64,000 nt of DNA, taken from assembly GCA_028144365.1 (NCBI GenBank), contig JAOGAX010000001.1, forward strand, positions 1-64,000. The letters run 5' to 3'. Below are positions 51,964 to 60,700 of the stretch, piece by piece (position 1 is the first letter of the stretch; each line of letters starts with the position of its first letter). The position numbers and the translations under genes were made by a program. This stretch comes from Aquiluna sp. (GTDB taxonomy: Bacteria > Actinomycetota > Actinomycetes > Actinomycetales > Microbacteriaceae). The notes below the pieces were generated by a model. It searched no databases, had not been told where the DNA came from, and worked only from the letters and a program-made list of their open reading frames with translations.

Positions 51964-52872
51964 GTGCAAGATGCTGGAATCAAAATACATCCCGAGGTAG
52001 CGGCAGCAATCTCCGAGGGGGCAGCTGTTGTTGCCCTGGAGTCGACCATCATCTCCCACGGCCTTCCTCGTCCTCAGAATCTTCTTGCCGCCAGGGCCTT
52101 CGAGGAGCTCTTGCGAGCTCAAAACGTTGTGCCCGCAACCATTGCCGTTATTGACGGCACCCCAACCGTTGGCTTGGCAGAGGATGAGCTCGAGCTAATT
52201 GCTAACGAGGACATCCCCAAGGCATCGGTCAGAGACCTGCCAATTCTTCGGGCCAAGGGCCTAAGTGGCGCAACCACGGTTGCTGCCACCGCCTATCTGG
52301 CAGCCAAGGCGGGCGTGAAGGTCTTTGCAACTGGCGGCCTAGGCGGTGTTCATCGCGGAGCGAGTGAGACCTTTGATGAGTCGGCAGACCTCACCACCTT
52401 GGCCAGCGCACCGGTTGTTGTTGTAAGTGCGGGCGTCAAAAGTGTTCTGGACATCGGTGCAACGCTTGAGCGTTTGGAAAGCCTGAGCATCCCCGTGGTT
52501 GGCTATCGGACGGACATCTTTCCCGCCTTTTGGCTGCCAACCTCTGAGTTTTCTCTTGACTGGAGGGTGGATGGTCCTGGGCAAGCGGCGGAGGTATTTA
52601 GGGCGTTGCAGGCCCAGGGGTCAAAGTCAGCACTCGTAGTCGCAAACCCCGTCCCCGTGGCAGAGGCGTGGGACAGGGCAGAGCACGACGCGGTTTTGGA
52701 GAAGGCCTTTGCGGCGGCCGATGCCCAGGGGGTTAGGGGCAAGGAGGTCACCCCGTTCCTCTTGCAGTTCATCGTCGAGGCTTCCGGTGGTAGATCACTA
52801 GAAGTGAATCTCAGTCTGGCTAGGAACAATGTCAGCGTCGCAGGCGATATCGCCAGATCGCTCGCAAACTAA
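51964..52872 (+). CDS. psuG: pseudouridine-5'-phosphate glycosidase
   Basis: 302-residue enzyme that splits pseudouridine 5'-phosphate into uracil and ribose 5-phosphate. Family marks are VVALESTIISHGLPRPQNL near residue 22, AVIDGTPTVGLAEDEL near residue 60, FATGGLGGVHRGASETFDESADLT near residue 120 and VANPVPVAEAW near residue 222. GTG start. Its stop shares one base with the kinase start, giving a coupled psuG-psuK pair. Confidence 0.95.
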   Translation: MQDAGIKIHPEVAAAISEGAAVVALESTIISHGLPRPQNLLAARAFEELLRAQNVVPATIAVIDGTPTVGLAEDELELIANEDIPKASVRDLPILRAKGLSGATTVAATAYLAAKAGVKVFATGGLGGVHRGASETFDESADLTTLASAPVVVVSAGVKSVLDIGATLERLESLSIPVVGYRTDIFPAFWLPTSEFSLDWRVDGPGQAAEVFRALQAQGSKSALVVANPVPVAEAWDRAEHDAVLEKAFAAADAQGVRGKEVTPFLLQFIVEASGGRSLEVNLSLARNNVSVAGDIARSLAN

Positions 52873-53702
52873 TGAAGCGGGTTGTGGTTCTCGGAGATGT
52901 CATCGAAGACATCATTGTCATCTCAGACTCAGCCCGTCAGCTGAACACCGATAACCCCTCAGAGATATCCTCCAAACCAGGCGGTTCGGGAGCAAACTTT
53001 GCTGTTTGGTTGGCGTCCTTGGGAGTGGAGGTGGAGCTGGTTGCCAGGGTCGGCGCTGCCGATCGAGCTCGGCTTACAAATTATTTTGAGACAAAGTTTG
53101 TGATCGCAAAATTAGAGCCCGATGAAAAACTCCACACCGGCAAGATTGTGGTTTTAGTAGAGGGAAACAATCGCACCTTCTTCACCGACCGAGGCGCAAA
53201 CGAGGGCCTAACCGCAAAGTCGGCCGATCTTTCAAAGACCGATGTGCTCTATCTTTCCGGCTATGCAGTGATGTCAATGGGCATCCAGCGCACCCAGGAG
53301 TTGATTGAAAAAGCCGGCTCGGTTGGAGTCTTGGTTGCGGTGGATCCGGGAAGCAGAAGTTTCATAAGTCAGTTTGGTGCCCCAGAGTTCTTAGAGGCAA
53401 TCTCAGGTTCTGACTTCATCTTTCCAAACGCTGATGAGTATGAGCTGCTCTCTAGGCATGCAAACCTGCAAGAGCTATTCCCCGAGGTAATCGTGACATC
53501 GGGTGATGAGGGCGCCGAGGTTTTGGGTATAGCGAAGTCGCCAGCTTTTGAGGTTGAGGTAATTGATTCGACCGGTGCTGGAGACGCCTTCGCCGCGAAG
53601 TACCTCGCTCAACGGTTGAGTGGTCTCGAGGTTGTCGACGCCCTCAGAGATGCCAATGCCTTCGCAGCGCAGGCCGTTACCAAGCCCGGCGGTCAGCCAT
53701 AG
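52872..53702 (+). CDS. psuK: PfkB-family kinase, probable pseudouridine kinase
   Basis: 276 residues. N-terminal VVVLGDVIEDIIVISD and SKPGGSGANFAVWLASLGVEVELVARVG are PfkB signature 1; VIDSTGAGDAFAAKYLAQRL near residue 232 is signature 2 with the catalytic Asp. Coupled to psuG by a TAATG overlap, which supports pseudouridine as substrate: it would make the phosphate used by PsuG. It is slightly short for the family. Confidence 0.88.
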   Translation: MKRVVVLGDVIEDIIVISDSARQLNTDNPSEISSKPGGSGANFAVWLASLGVEVELVARVGAADRARLTNYFETKFVIAKLEPDEKLHTGKIVVLVEGNNRTFFTDRGANEGLTAKSADLSKTDVLYLSGYAVMSMGIQRTQELIEKAGSVGVLVAVDPGSRSFISQFGAPEFLEAISGSDFIFPNADEYELLSRHANLQELFPEVIVTSGDEGAEVLGIAKSPAFEVEVIDSTGAGDAFAAKYLAQRLSGLEVVDALRDANAFAAQAVTKPGGQP

Positions 53703-53705
53703 CGG

Positions 53706-54557
53706 CTAATGCCCCTTTGGGTGCCAAACGGTCTTGACCTCCATTAGGTCCAGGATGTGCTGGAGGTTTCCCTTTGAGCCCTCTCTGAGGTATGTGCCGG
53801 GGCGAATGACTCGCTTCACGGTATTTGCCGCGCTTATCTCCAGCTCGGTGGGATTCGAGGTTCCCTCAAGGTCCACCGCGTTGACGTCCATGTGACCCAC
53901 TAACCAGCTCGAGAGCTCGGCCTCTTTGCCGCTGAGGATGTTCACCACCCCACCAGGCAGGTCGCTGGTGGCCAGCACCTCACCGAGGGTTAGTGCCGGT
54001 AGAGATAGGTGCTCGCTGGTGACAACCACCACGGTGTTCCCCGAGACAATCGCTGGGGCGATGGTGTTCACAAAACCAACCAGGGCCGAGCCCTGAGGAG
54101 CAAATGCTCCGACCACGCCAGTTGGCTGGTTGGTCGAAATGTTGAAGTAGGGTCCCGCAACCGGGTTCATGCTTCCTGCGACAGAGTCAATCTTGTCTGT
54201 CCAGCCGGCATGCCAGACCCAGGAGTCAATTGCTGCGCTGACCTCGGCATCGGCCTGCTTCTGGGTCTTGCCTGTGAGCGAGGAGATCTCGCTAACGAAC
54301 TGTTCTCTTCGACCCTCCAGCATCTCTGCGATTCGGTAGAGGACCTGACCGCGATTGTAAGCAGAGGCTCCAGCCCAGCCTGGTTGTGCGGCTCTGGCGG
54401 CCTGCACTGCATCGCGGACATCCTTGCGGCTTGCGAGTGCGACGTTTGCGACATGGTTGGCTTTGGAGTCCTTGACCTGGTAGCTGCGCCCCGACTCGCT
54501 CCTTGGGAACTTGCCCGCGATAAAGAGCTTGTAGGTCTTCTTCACATCGAGTCTCAT
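53706..54557 (-). CDS. half-length aldehyde dehydrogenase homologue lacking the catalytic domain
   Basis: 283 residues matching the N-terminal NAD-binding half of aldehyde dehydrogenases (KLFIAGKFPRSESGRSYQV; GWAGASAYNRGQVLYRIAEMLEGRREQF; NTIAPAIVSGNTVVVV). It ends before the catalytic Cys region, and the usual Glu motif (LELGG) is absent. It has its own good start and lies directly after a full-length aldehyde dehydrogenase, so it is not an obvious fresh truncation. It may be a non-catalytic partner or a shell/structural subunit; that is unproven. Confidence 0.75.
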   Translation of the reverse strand: MRLDVKKTYKLFIAGKFPRSESGRSYQVKDSKANHVANVALASRKDVRDAVQAARAAQPGWAGASAYNRGQVLYRIAEMLEGRREQFVSEISSLTGKTQKQADAEVSAAIDSWVWHAGWTDKIDSVAGSMNPVAGPYFNISTNQPTGVVGAFAPQGSALVGFVNTIAPAIVSGNTVVVVTSEHLSLPALTLGEVLATSDLPGGVVNILSGKEAELSSWLVGHMDVNAVDLEGTSNPTELEISAANTVKRVIRPGTYLREGSKGNLQHILDLMEVKTVWHPKGH

Positions 54558-55985
54558 TTACTTACCTGCCTTCAGGTAGCTAAGGAGGCCCTGTCGGCCA
54601 CCCTCACGGCCATAGCCGGATTCTTTGAAGCCACCAAATGGGCTGGTGGGGTCGAACTGATTAAAGGTATTGCTCCAGATCACTCCGGCGTTTAGTTGGT
54701 CGGCGAGCTTGAGCATCTTCGAGCCCTTCTCAGTCCAGATGCCTGCGGAGAGACCGTATTCGGTGTTGTTGGCCTTGGTCACAGCCTCTGCTGGTGTGCG
54801 GAAGGTTATGACGCTAAGAACCGGCCCGAAGATTTCTTCCCTGGCGACCGTGTTTGCCGGGCTTACGTTGTCGACAATCGCAGGGGCAAACCAGAAGCCA
54901 TTTCTGGGTATCTTGCACTCGGGCTGCCAGAGCTCACCACCCTCGCTCACGCCCTTCTTAACGAGTTTTTTGATCTTCGCCAGCTGGTCGGCAGAGTTGA
55001 TCGCACCGACGTCGGTGTTCTTGTCCATCGGATCGCCAAGTCTGAGGGTGTTCATCCTGCGCTTTAGCTTCTTGATGAACTCGTCGTGGATGGACTCCTG
55101 AATTAGCAGCCTTGATCCTGCGCAGCAGACATGGCCCTGGTTGAAGAAGATGCCATTAATGACGCCCTCAATGGCCTGGTCGATAGGAGCATCATCAAAG
55201 ACGATGTTGGCTGCTTTGCCGCCAAGCTCGAGCGTGACCTTCTTGTTGCTGCCGGCAACCTGCTTGGCAATGATCTTGCCGACCTCGGTTGATCCTGTGA
55301 AGGCAACTTTGTTTACATCTTTGTGGCCAACGAGCGCAGCTCCGGTGTCGCCGAAACCAGTGACGATGTTAACTACGCCTTCGGGAAGTTCTGCCTGCTG
55401 GCAAATCTCAGCAAAGAGCAGTGCGGAAAGTGGTGTGGTCTCTGAGGGCTTGAGGACTATCGTGTTGCCGGCCGCTAGAGCCGGGGCAATCTTCCACGCG
55501 AGCATCATCAGCGGGAAGTTCCAGGGAACCACCTGTGCCGCAACGCCCAAGGCTTGGGGATTGTGTCCGAGACCTGCGTGGTCAAGCTTGTCGGCCCAAC
55601 CTGCATAGTAGAAGAACCAAGAGACTGCGGTTGGAACATCGAAGTCGCGGGTTTCCTTGATGGGCTTTCCGTTATTCAGGGTTTCCGCTACCGCAAGTTC
55701 CCTGGCCCGCTCCTGCATGATTCTTGCGATTCTGTAGAGGTACTTTCCTCGCTCTGCTCCAGAGAGCTTGCTCCAAACCTTTTCGTATGAGGACCTTGCC
55801 GCCTTCACCGCAAGGTCGACGTCCTTGGCGGTGCCGTGGGAGATCTGTGCAAGCACTTCTTCGGATGCCGGGTTAATCGTTGGGTAAAGATTGGCGGCCT
55901 TAGTGAACTTGCCTCCGATGAAGTGGCCGTAGCTCTTTTGGAAGCTTGCGAGCTTGGCCTCCGGGGCGGGTGCGTAGTCGAACAT
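54558..55985 (-). CDS. aldehyde dehydrogenase of the deoxyribose operon
   Basis: 475-residue NAD(P)-dependent enzyme. Motifs: VVPWNFPLMMLAWKIAPALAAGNT near residue 153, FTGSTEVGK near residue 228, catalytic Glu in LELGGKAANIVF near residue 252 and catalytic Cys in NQGHVCCAGSRLL near residue 287. Next to deoC, the likely job is oxidising acetaldehyde from deoxyribose-5-phosphate cleavage. It has 9 bases to deoC and is directly followed by the half-length homologue. Confidence 0.92.
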   Translation of the reverse strand: MFDYAPAPEAKLASFQKSYGHFIGGKFTKAANLYPTINPASEEVLAQISHGTAKDVDLAVKAARSSYEKVWSKLSGAERGKYLYRIARIMQERARELAVAETLNNGKPIKETRDFDVPTAVSWFFYYAGWADKLDHAGLGHNPQALGVAAQVVPWNFPLMMLAWKIAPALAAGNTIVLKPSETTPLSALLFAEICQQAELPEGVVNIVTGFGDTGAALVGHKDVNKVAFTGSTEVGKIIAKQVAGSNKKVTLELGGKAANIVFDDAPIDQAIEGVINGIFFNQGHVCCAGSRLLIQESIHDEFIKKLKRRMNTLRLGDPMDKNTDVGAINSADQLAKIKKLVKKGVSEGGELWQPECKIPRNGFWFAPAIVDNVSPANTVAREEIFGPVLSVITFRTPAEAVTKANNTEYGLSAGIWTEKGSKMLKLADQLNAGVIWSNTFNQFDPTSPFGGFKESGYGREGGRQGLLSYLKAGK

Positions 55986-55993
55986 TGTCTCTC

Positions 55994-56950
55994 CTAGTCC
56001 ACGCTTACGTAGTCAGGACCCAAGTAGGTCTTAGTCAAAAGCTTCTTGCGCTGCATCAGCACGTCGTTGAGCAGGCTGGAGGCACCAAAGCGGAACAGTT
56101 CTGGAGTGAGCCAGCGCTCTCCCGCGGTTTCCTTCACAACTACTAGGTACTTGAGGGCATCCTTTGCGGTCCTGATGCCGCCGGCAGGCTTCACGCCAAT
56201 TAGCTCGCCGGTCTGGTCAAACCAGTCCCGCACCGCCTCGAGCATTAGAAGGGTGATGGGTAGGGTCGCATTGACCGTGACCTTGCCGGTGGAGGTCTTG
56301 ATGAAATCTGCCCCAGCGAGCATTGCGAGATAGCTTGCGCGTCTGATGTTGTCATAGGTCTGCAGCTCACCAGTCTCAAGAATCACCTTGAGGTGAGCGG
56401 GCTTGCCCTTGGGTCTTTGGCAGGCTTGCTTCACTGCTTGAATCTGCTTGAAGACCTCTAGGTAGTTGCCGCTTAGGAAAGCGCCGCGGTCAATGACCAT
56501 GTCAATCTCATCCGCACCAAATGCGACGGCATCCTTGGTGTCCTGAAGCTTTACCTTCATGCTGGCCCTTCCAGAGGGGAAGGCAGTTGCCACAGCCGCA
56601 ACATAGATCTTGCTCTTTCCGAGTGCGGCCTTCGCATGAGGGACCATGTCTCCATAGACGCAGATGGCGGCCGGAGTTGGGCACTCGGGGTCGTCCATGT
56701 CAGGCGTCATGGCCTTTTGGCAGAGACTTCTCACCCGCTGAGGGGTGTCCATGCCCTCTAGGGTCGTTAGGTCCATCATCTTGATGGCCATATCCAAACC
56801 CCAGACCTTGCTGGTGGTCTTGATGGATCTGGTGGCAAGAGAGGCGGCTCTCGCCTCTAGCCCTACCTTGTCAACGCCTGGCAGCGAGTGCAGCCAGCGA
56901 CTCAGGCTCTGGTTCGTAAGTCTCGAACCAACTATTTCTTCGGCTTGCAC
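55994..56950 (-). CDS. deoC: deoxyribose-phosphate aldolase
   Basis: Splits 2-deoxyribose 5-phosphate into glyceraldehyde 3-phosphate and acetaldehyde. 318 residues, the longer actinobacterial class with an N-terminal extension. The class I aldolase barrel shows AVATAFPSGRAS near residue 137, DEIDMVIDRGAFLSG near residue 160, LKVILETGEL near residue 198, the Schiff-base lysine in GADFIKTSTGKVTVNAT near residue 228 and GVKPAGGIRT near residue 266. GTG start. First gene of the deoC-ALDH-ALDH' operon. Confidence 0.95.
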   Translation of the reverse strand: MQAEEIVGSRLTNQSLSRWLHSLPGVDKVGLEARAASLATRSIKTTSKVWGLDMAIKMMDLTTLEGMDTPQRVRSLCQKAMTPDMDDPECPTPAAICVYGDMVPHAKAALGKSKIYVAAVATAFPSGRASMKVKLQDTKDAVAFGADEIDMVIDRGAFLSGNYLEVFKQIQAVKQACQRPKGKPAHLKVILETGELQTYDNIRRASYLAMLAGADFIKTSTGKVTVNATLPITLLMLEAVRDWFDQTGELIGVKPAGGIRTAKDALKYLVVVKETAGERWLTPELFRFGASSLLNDVLMQRKKLLTKTYLGPDYVSVD

Positions 56951-56980
56951 AGATACTCCTAGGACTGAAAAAGCCTACCT

Positions 56981-57826
56981 CTAGGGCAGAAACTTCTGCC
57001 CGGTGAGCTCTTCACTTATTTCCCAGAGCCGCTTCATCAGCTCAAGGTCATTGGAGCGCTTTGAACCTTTGATGAGGGCTGGCTTGCCCCAGGCTTCCCA
57101 TTTGGGACCAACGAACTCCCCTCCTACAAAGCTTGCATCGGTTGCGGCCTTGATCTGGCTGCGCGATCCTGTCTGGGCGCTCTGGGCGAGAAAGTCGAAG
57201 CGGTTTGGGTAGTTAATTTGTAGTCCGGTGAGGGCCCAGCCGGGGTGGGCGGCAATTGACTGCACCTTCGAACCAAGTTGTTTAGTCCTTAGGTCAAGCT
57301 CTCTGGCAAATAGCAGGCAGGCGAGTTTGGTGTCGGCATATCGCTGCCACCTGTCATAGGCATCTTTCTTGGAACCGCGGATCTCCTCCAGGGAATCGGC
57401 CCTGATTCTTCCTCTGCGGTGAACTACCGAGCTGAGAGATATCACTCTCGGTGAGGCCGACTGCTCAAGCTGCTCCCAGAGCAGTGAGGTGAGCAGGAAG
57501 TGACCGATGTGGTTGGTTGCCATCTGGGACTCAATACCCTCGATTGAGAGCGAAAAGTCAGGGCCCATCAGCCCTGCGTTATTCATGAGGATATCCACTG
57601 GATGGGTTATCTCTTTGGCGAACTCTCTGACCTGGTCAAGGTTTGAGACATCCAATACTCGCTCTTCGATGTGGGCATCGGGGTATTTCATTCGGAGCTG
57701 CTCGGCAGCTTCCAATAGGCGTTTCTCGCCTCTGGCCAGGAGCGTGATGTTGTGACCTGCTTCGGCGAAGGCCTCGGCGCTAGCCAGTCCTAGGCCCGAG
57801 CTGCCGCCGGTAATAATGATATTCAA
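56981..57826 (-). CDS. short-chain dehydrogenase/reductase (WW-domain-oxidoreductase-like)
   Basis: 281-residue classical SDR. NAD(P) motif NIIITGGSSGLGLASAEAFA at the start, NNAGLMGPDF near residue 85, Ser in VISLSSVVHRRGRI near residue 135 and the catalytic DRWQRYADTKLA (Tyr-x-x-x-Lys) near residue 168. The retinol-dehydrogenase-like form of this group often acts on lipids. It overlaps the tocopherol-cyclase-like gene by 4 bases, so both work in one unit. Confidence 0.85.
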   Translation of the reverse strand: MNIIITGGSSGLGLASAEAFAEAGHNITLLARGEKRLLEAAEQLRMKYPDAHIEERVLDVSNLDQVREFAKEITHPVDILMNNAGLMGPDFSLSIEGIESQMATNHIGHFLLTSLLWEQLEQSASPRVISLSSVVHRRGRIRADSLEEIRGSKKDAYDRWQRYADTKLACLLFARELDLRTKQLGSKVQSIAAHPGWALTGLQINYPNRFDFLAQSAQTGSRSQIKAATDASFVGGEFVGPKWEAWGKPALIKGSKRSNDLELMKRLWEISEELTGQKFLP

Positions 57827-58809
57827 ATTCGAAGCAGCCTTTCGGTGTCCCCGAATACTTCCATGGCCCCCGATGTTGCTTTCGCCTCCAGCACTACCTT
57901 GCCCTTGATGCTGTGGCGAACCTCAAAGACCGCGTCCATGGTCTCCTCGACTCTTTGGTGCATTGCCTCTCTGAGAGGGGCATGAAGTAGTCCTCCGCGC
58001 TTGCGCTCGGCCTTTATCTCCAGCAGCCCGTCTGGGCCATCCACCCGCCAGGTGACATGGCTGTCGTCAAGAGTTAGCTCGAGCTCTTTGGAGCGGTTAT
58101 ACGTGGTCCAGCTGTGGAGCTTGCCAGAGTGGTGTAGTCCCATGATGAATCCGCGGAATGGTTTTGAGAGCCAGGGGATGATGGCCGCCGATGCCACAAG
58201 CGAAGCCTCTTTGTCGCTATCGAGGTGGTTTGAGTGGAGCCAGATGTAGCCGCTGGGGAAGTTCTTGCCCCAGTCTTTTTCTATGTAGCCCTTGGCACCT
58301 GCAAAGCTTTGCTGCTTACCCTCGACCTCTAGCTGTCCCTCGATGCTGTGGCCGAAGGAGACGATGCCGTGGAAGCACTCCATGAATGGCACCAGCCCAT
58401 ACCAGCCCATGATTCCTGGGCTTGCCAGGGTCACCGGCCAGGGCTTTAGCTCGCTGGTTATTTCTAACCTGCCCCTAAGCTGCGGTAGATCAAGCGTTGC
58501 ACCTTTGGCGCTGAAATGATTTGGTCCAACGTGGACATCAAAGCTGTCGGCGCTCGCCCTGAACTCATGTACCGGATAGACGTGGTACCAGCTTCGGCCT
58601 GTGGCGCCATCGAGCACCTGCACAAACGCCTCGTCGCGGCTCTCGCCGCCAAGACCGCGAAAGATTCCAGGTATTACCGCCCAGCGCTGGGACTGGTCTT
58701 GAGAGACAAACTTGAAGTACCAGCCCTCAAAGAAGTTCTTAGTTCTTCCCTCGCCGTGAAAGCCCTCTGGGTGTCTCACGCCTGTGATGTAGCTACTCAA
58801 GGAGCGCAT
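57823..58809 (-). CDS. tocopherol-cyclase-like family protein
   Basis: 328 residues. The family pattern is clear: NFFEGWYFKFVSQDQSQRWAVIPG near residue 27, PGIMGWYGLVPFMECFHGIVSFGHSIEG near residue 130 and AGAKGYIEKDWGKNFPSGYIWLHSN near residue 172. Plant and cyanobacterial relatives close the chromanol ring of tocopherols, but many bacterial members occur without tocopherol synthesis and have unknown lipid roles. No other tocopherol gene is visible here. Coupled to the SDR gene downstream. Confidence 0.85.
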   Translation of the reverse strand: MRSLSSYITGVRHPEGFHGEGRTKNFFEGWYFKFVSQDQSQRWAVIPGIFRGLGGESRDEAFVQVLDGATGRSWYHVYPVHEFRASADSFDVHVGPNHFSAKGATLDLPQLRGRLEITSELKPWPVTLASPGIMGWYGLVPFMECFHGIVSFGHSIEGQLEVEGKQQSFAGAKGYIEKDWGKNFPSGYIWLHSNHLDSDKEASLVASAAIIPWLSKPFRGFIMGLHHSGKLHSWTTYNRSKELELTLDDSHVTWRVDGPDGLLEIKAERKRGGLLHAPLREAMHQRVEETMDAVFEVRHSIKGKVVLEAKATSGAMEVFGDTERLLRI

Positions 58810-58865
58810 GGCTGACAGGCTAATACGGCGAGTAAACTAAAGCCAGTTTCGATCCGAGGTGATAA

Positions 58866-60074
58866 GTGCAACCAGGCACTCGCCTCACCATACGCCTAGG
58901 CATCGCCCAGATAATTGGCTGGGGATCTTCCTTCTATCTACCTGCGATTTTGGCCGTACCAATCGCTCAGTCCCTGGGCATAACCACGGAGCTATTCTTT
59001 TGGGCCTTCACCATCTCGCTGCTTGTTTCTGGCCTATTGGGTCCCAGGGTAGGTAAGGCCATTGACCGCTTAGGGGGCAGGAAAGTACTGCCCCTTGGCT
59101 CGCTGGCGTTCGTGCTCGGCCTTGGGCTGCTCGCCACCGCCACCGAGCCCGTGCAGCTTTTTCTAGCGTGGATCTTCATTGGGGTTGGCGGTTCGATGGG
59201 AAACTACGACGCTGCATTTGCCACTGCCGTTAACTTCTTTGGCAATAAGTCAAACCGAGTCATTGCGGGTATTACCGTCTTCGCTGGTTTCTCCTCTTCG
59301 ATTTCATGGCCTCTGACTACTTTGCTACTGGCCGAGTTTGGTTGGCAGTGGGCCGTCTGGTTCTGGGTGGCAACACATCTGTTGATTGGCCTTCCGCTGA
59401 ACCTCACTATTCCTCGATCTGAGCGCAGGGATATTCCTGATATGACCGGGCCAATCCGCAAGATGGTGAAGAACAAGTTCCGCTTTGATTCGCTCCTTGT
59501 TGTATTTGCAATCATGTTTGCTCTCGAGGGCTTCATCGTTAGCTCGGTCAACACCACGCTTCCTTTCATGCTTGGGGAGCTTGGCGCATCGATAGAGCTT
59601 GCCCTGGTGGCCTCCATCGTGTTGGGCCCCTCACAGGTAATGGCGAGGGTCCTATTGCTGGCGCTTGGAAAGTGGGCAACGCCTATCCGGGTGGCCGCAA
59701 TCTCGATAGCGGCTCACCCGCTAGGGGTAATGGCGATTTGGCTCTTTGGCACCAATGGACTCATGGCCTTTGTGATTCTTCACGGCATTGGGGTTGGGTT
59801 GAATCCGTTTATTCGGGGTTCGCTGCCGCTGTTGTTCTTTGGGGCGGATCGCTTTGGTCAGCGCCAGGGCTACATCATGATGCTCAGCAAGGTGGTGTCG
59901 GCGCTGTCGCCAACTCTGCTGACACTGATGCTGCTTGCAAATCCGCAGCTCGCAATCATAGCCACCTTCACCATGGGTGTGATTGCCTGCTTACTACTAC
60001 TTTGGATTTATCTGCTCTTCAGGGCTAGGAACCCAAAGCATCCGGAGACCGGATCGATTCAGGAGATCAACTAA
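58866..60074 (+). CDS. MFS transporter, 12 TM
   Basis: 402-residue major facilitator protein with two six-helix halves. GWGSSFYLPAILAVPIAQSLGI near residue 15 and GPRVGKAIDRLGGRKVLPLGSL near residue 60 (motif A) are visible. The opening resembles proline/metabolite-type and monocarboxylate-like MFS families. GTG start. The 3' end overlaps the convergent hydrolase by 8 bases. Substrate unknown. Confidence 0.85.
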   Translation: MQPGTRLTIRLGIAQIIGWGSSFYLPAILAVPIAQSLGITTELFFWAFTISLLVSGLLGPRVGKAIDRLGGRKVLPLGSLAFVLGLGLLATATEPVQLFLAWIFIGVGGSMGNYDAAFATAVNFFGNKSNRVIAGITVFAGFSSSISWPLTTLLLAEFGWQWAVWFWVATHLLIGLPLNLTIPRSERRDIPDMTGPIRKMVKNKFRFDSLLVVFAIMFALEGFIVSSVNTTLPFMLGELGASIELALVASIVLGPSQVMARVLLLALGKWATPIRVAAISIAAHPLGVMAIWLFGTNGLMAFVILHGIGVGLNPFIRGSLPLLFFGADRFGQRQGYIMMLSKVVSALSPTLLTLMLLANPQLAIIATFTMGVIACLLLLWIYLLFRARNPKHPETGSIQEIN

Positions 60075-60663
60075 TAAGGTCTTGGTCCCTGCCGGTTTCG
60101 ATCCACTTCAATAGCCCAGGCCATTCTCCCCAGCCATCATCCAGTGAGAAGTGCCCAGCACCCGGGAAGACAATTGGCTCAATCTCGAGAGCTGGTTTGT
60201 AGATCTCAACACCCCTTGGGAGCCAGCGGTCATTATCACCGGCAATTGCAGTGAGCGACCTAGACCACTTTCTTGCCTGGGGGGCGAGCATTGGGTTTGC
60301 AAGGTCCATTGGTTCACCCTCAATGCCTGGCGATTCGGATGTCATCTGAGGGTCAGGGGGTGCGACCAGTAGAACTCTGTCGAATGGCTTTTGGAAGACA
60401 TCGCCCAGTGCTCCGTAAAGCCAGTTGATTGTTCCCAACGAGTGCGCAATGCAGATCTTGCTCTCTCCAGGAGCCTCATCCATCATGTTGCTCTCTTGCC
60501 TGAGGAGGTCCTGCCACTCGTGTGGCTTTGGGGTGTCGGGGTCTGGAAACTGCGGATACCAAACCTGGTGGCCCCTTGCCCTTAGCTCCGCTGCACTAAG
60601 CCGCATCCAGTGGCCTTCTGGTCGGCGGTTGGTCCAGCCGTGAAGGAAAAGAATTTTCTGCAT
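60067..60663 (-). CDS. RBBP9/YdeN-family alpha/beta serine hydrolase
   Basis: 198-residue small hydrolase. KILFLHGWTNRRPEGHW at the start forms the oxyanion region, the nucleophile elbow is CIAHSLGTINW near residue 73, the acid is in IAGDNDRWLP near residue 142 and the catalytic His is in FPGAGHFSLDDGW near residue 172. This is the single-domain RBBP9 type. Physiological substrate unknown. Confidence 0.88.
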   Translation of the reverse strand: MQKILFLHGWTNRRPEGHWMRLSAAELRARGHQVWYPQFPDPDTPKPHEWQDLLRQESNMMDEAPGESKICIAHSLGTINWLYGALGDVFQKPFDRVLLVAPPDPQMTSESPGIEGEPMDLANPMLAPQARKWSRSLTAIAGDNDRWLPRGVEIYKPALEIEPIVFPGAGHFSLDDGWGEWPGLLKWIETGRDQDLIS

Positions 60664-60700
60664 AGAACTAAATTAGCCCAAGCTGGAGGGCCTTACGAAT

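Noticed and set aside
54009-54695. 228-residue plus-strand ORF opposite the aldehyde dehydrogenases
   Set aside because: Antisense shadow of two well-supported genes, Cys-rich and without a family.
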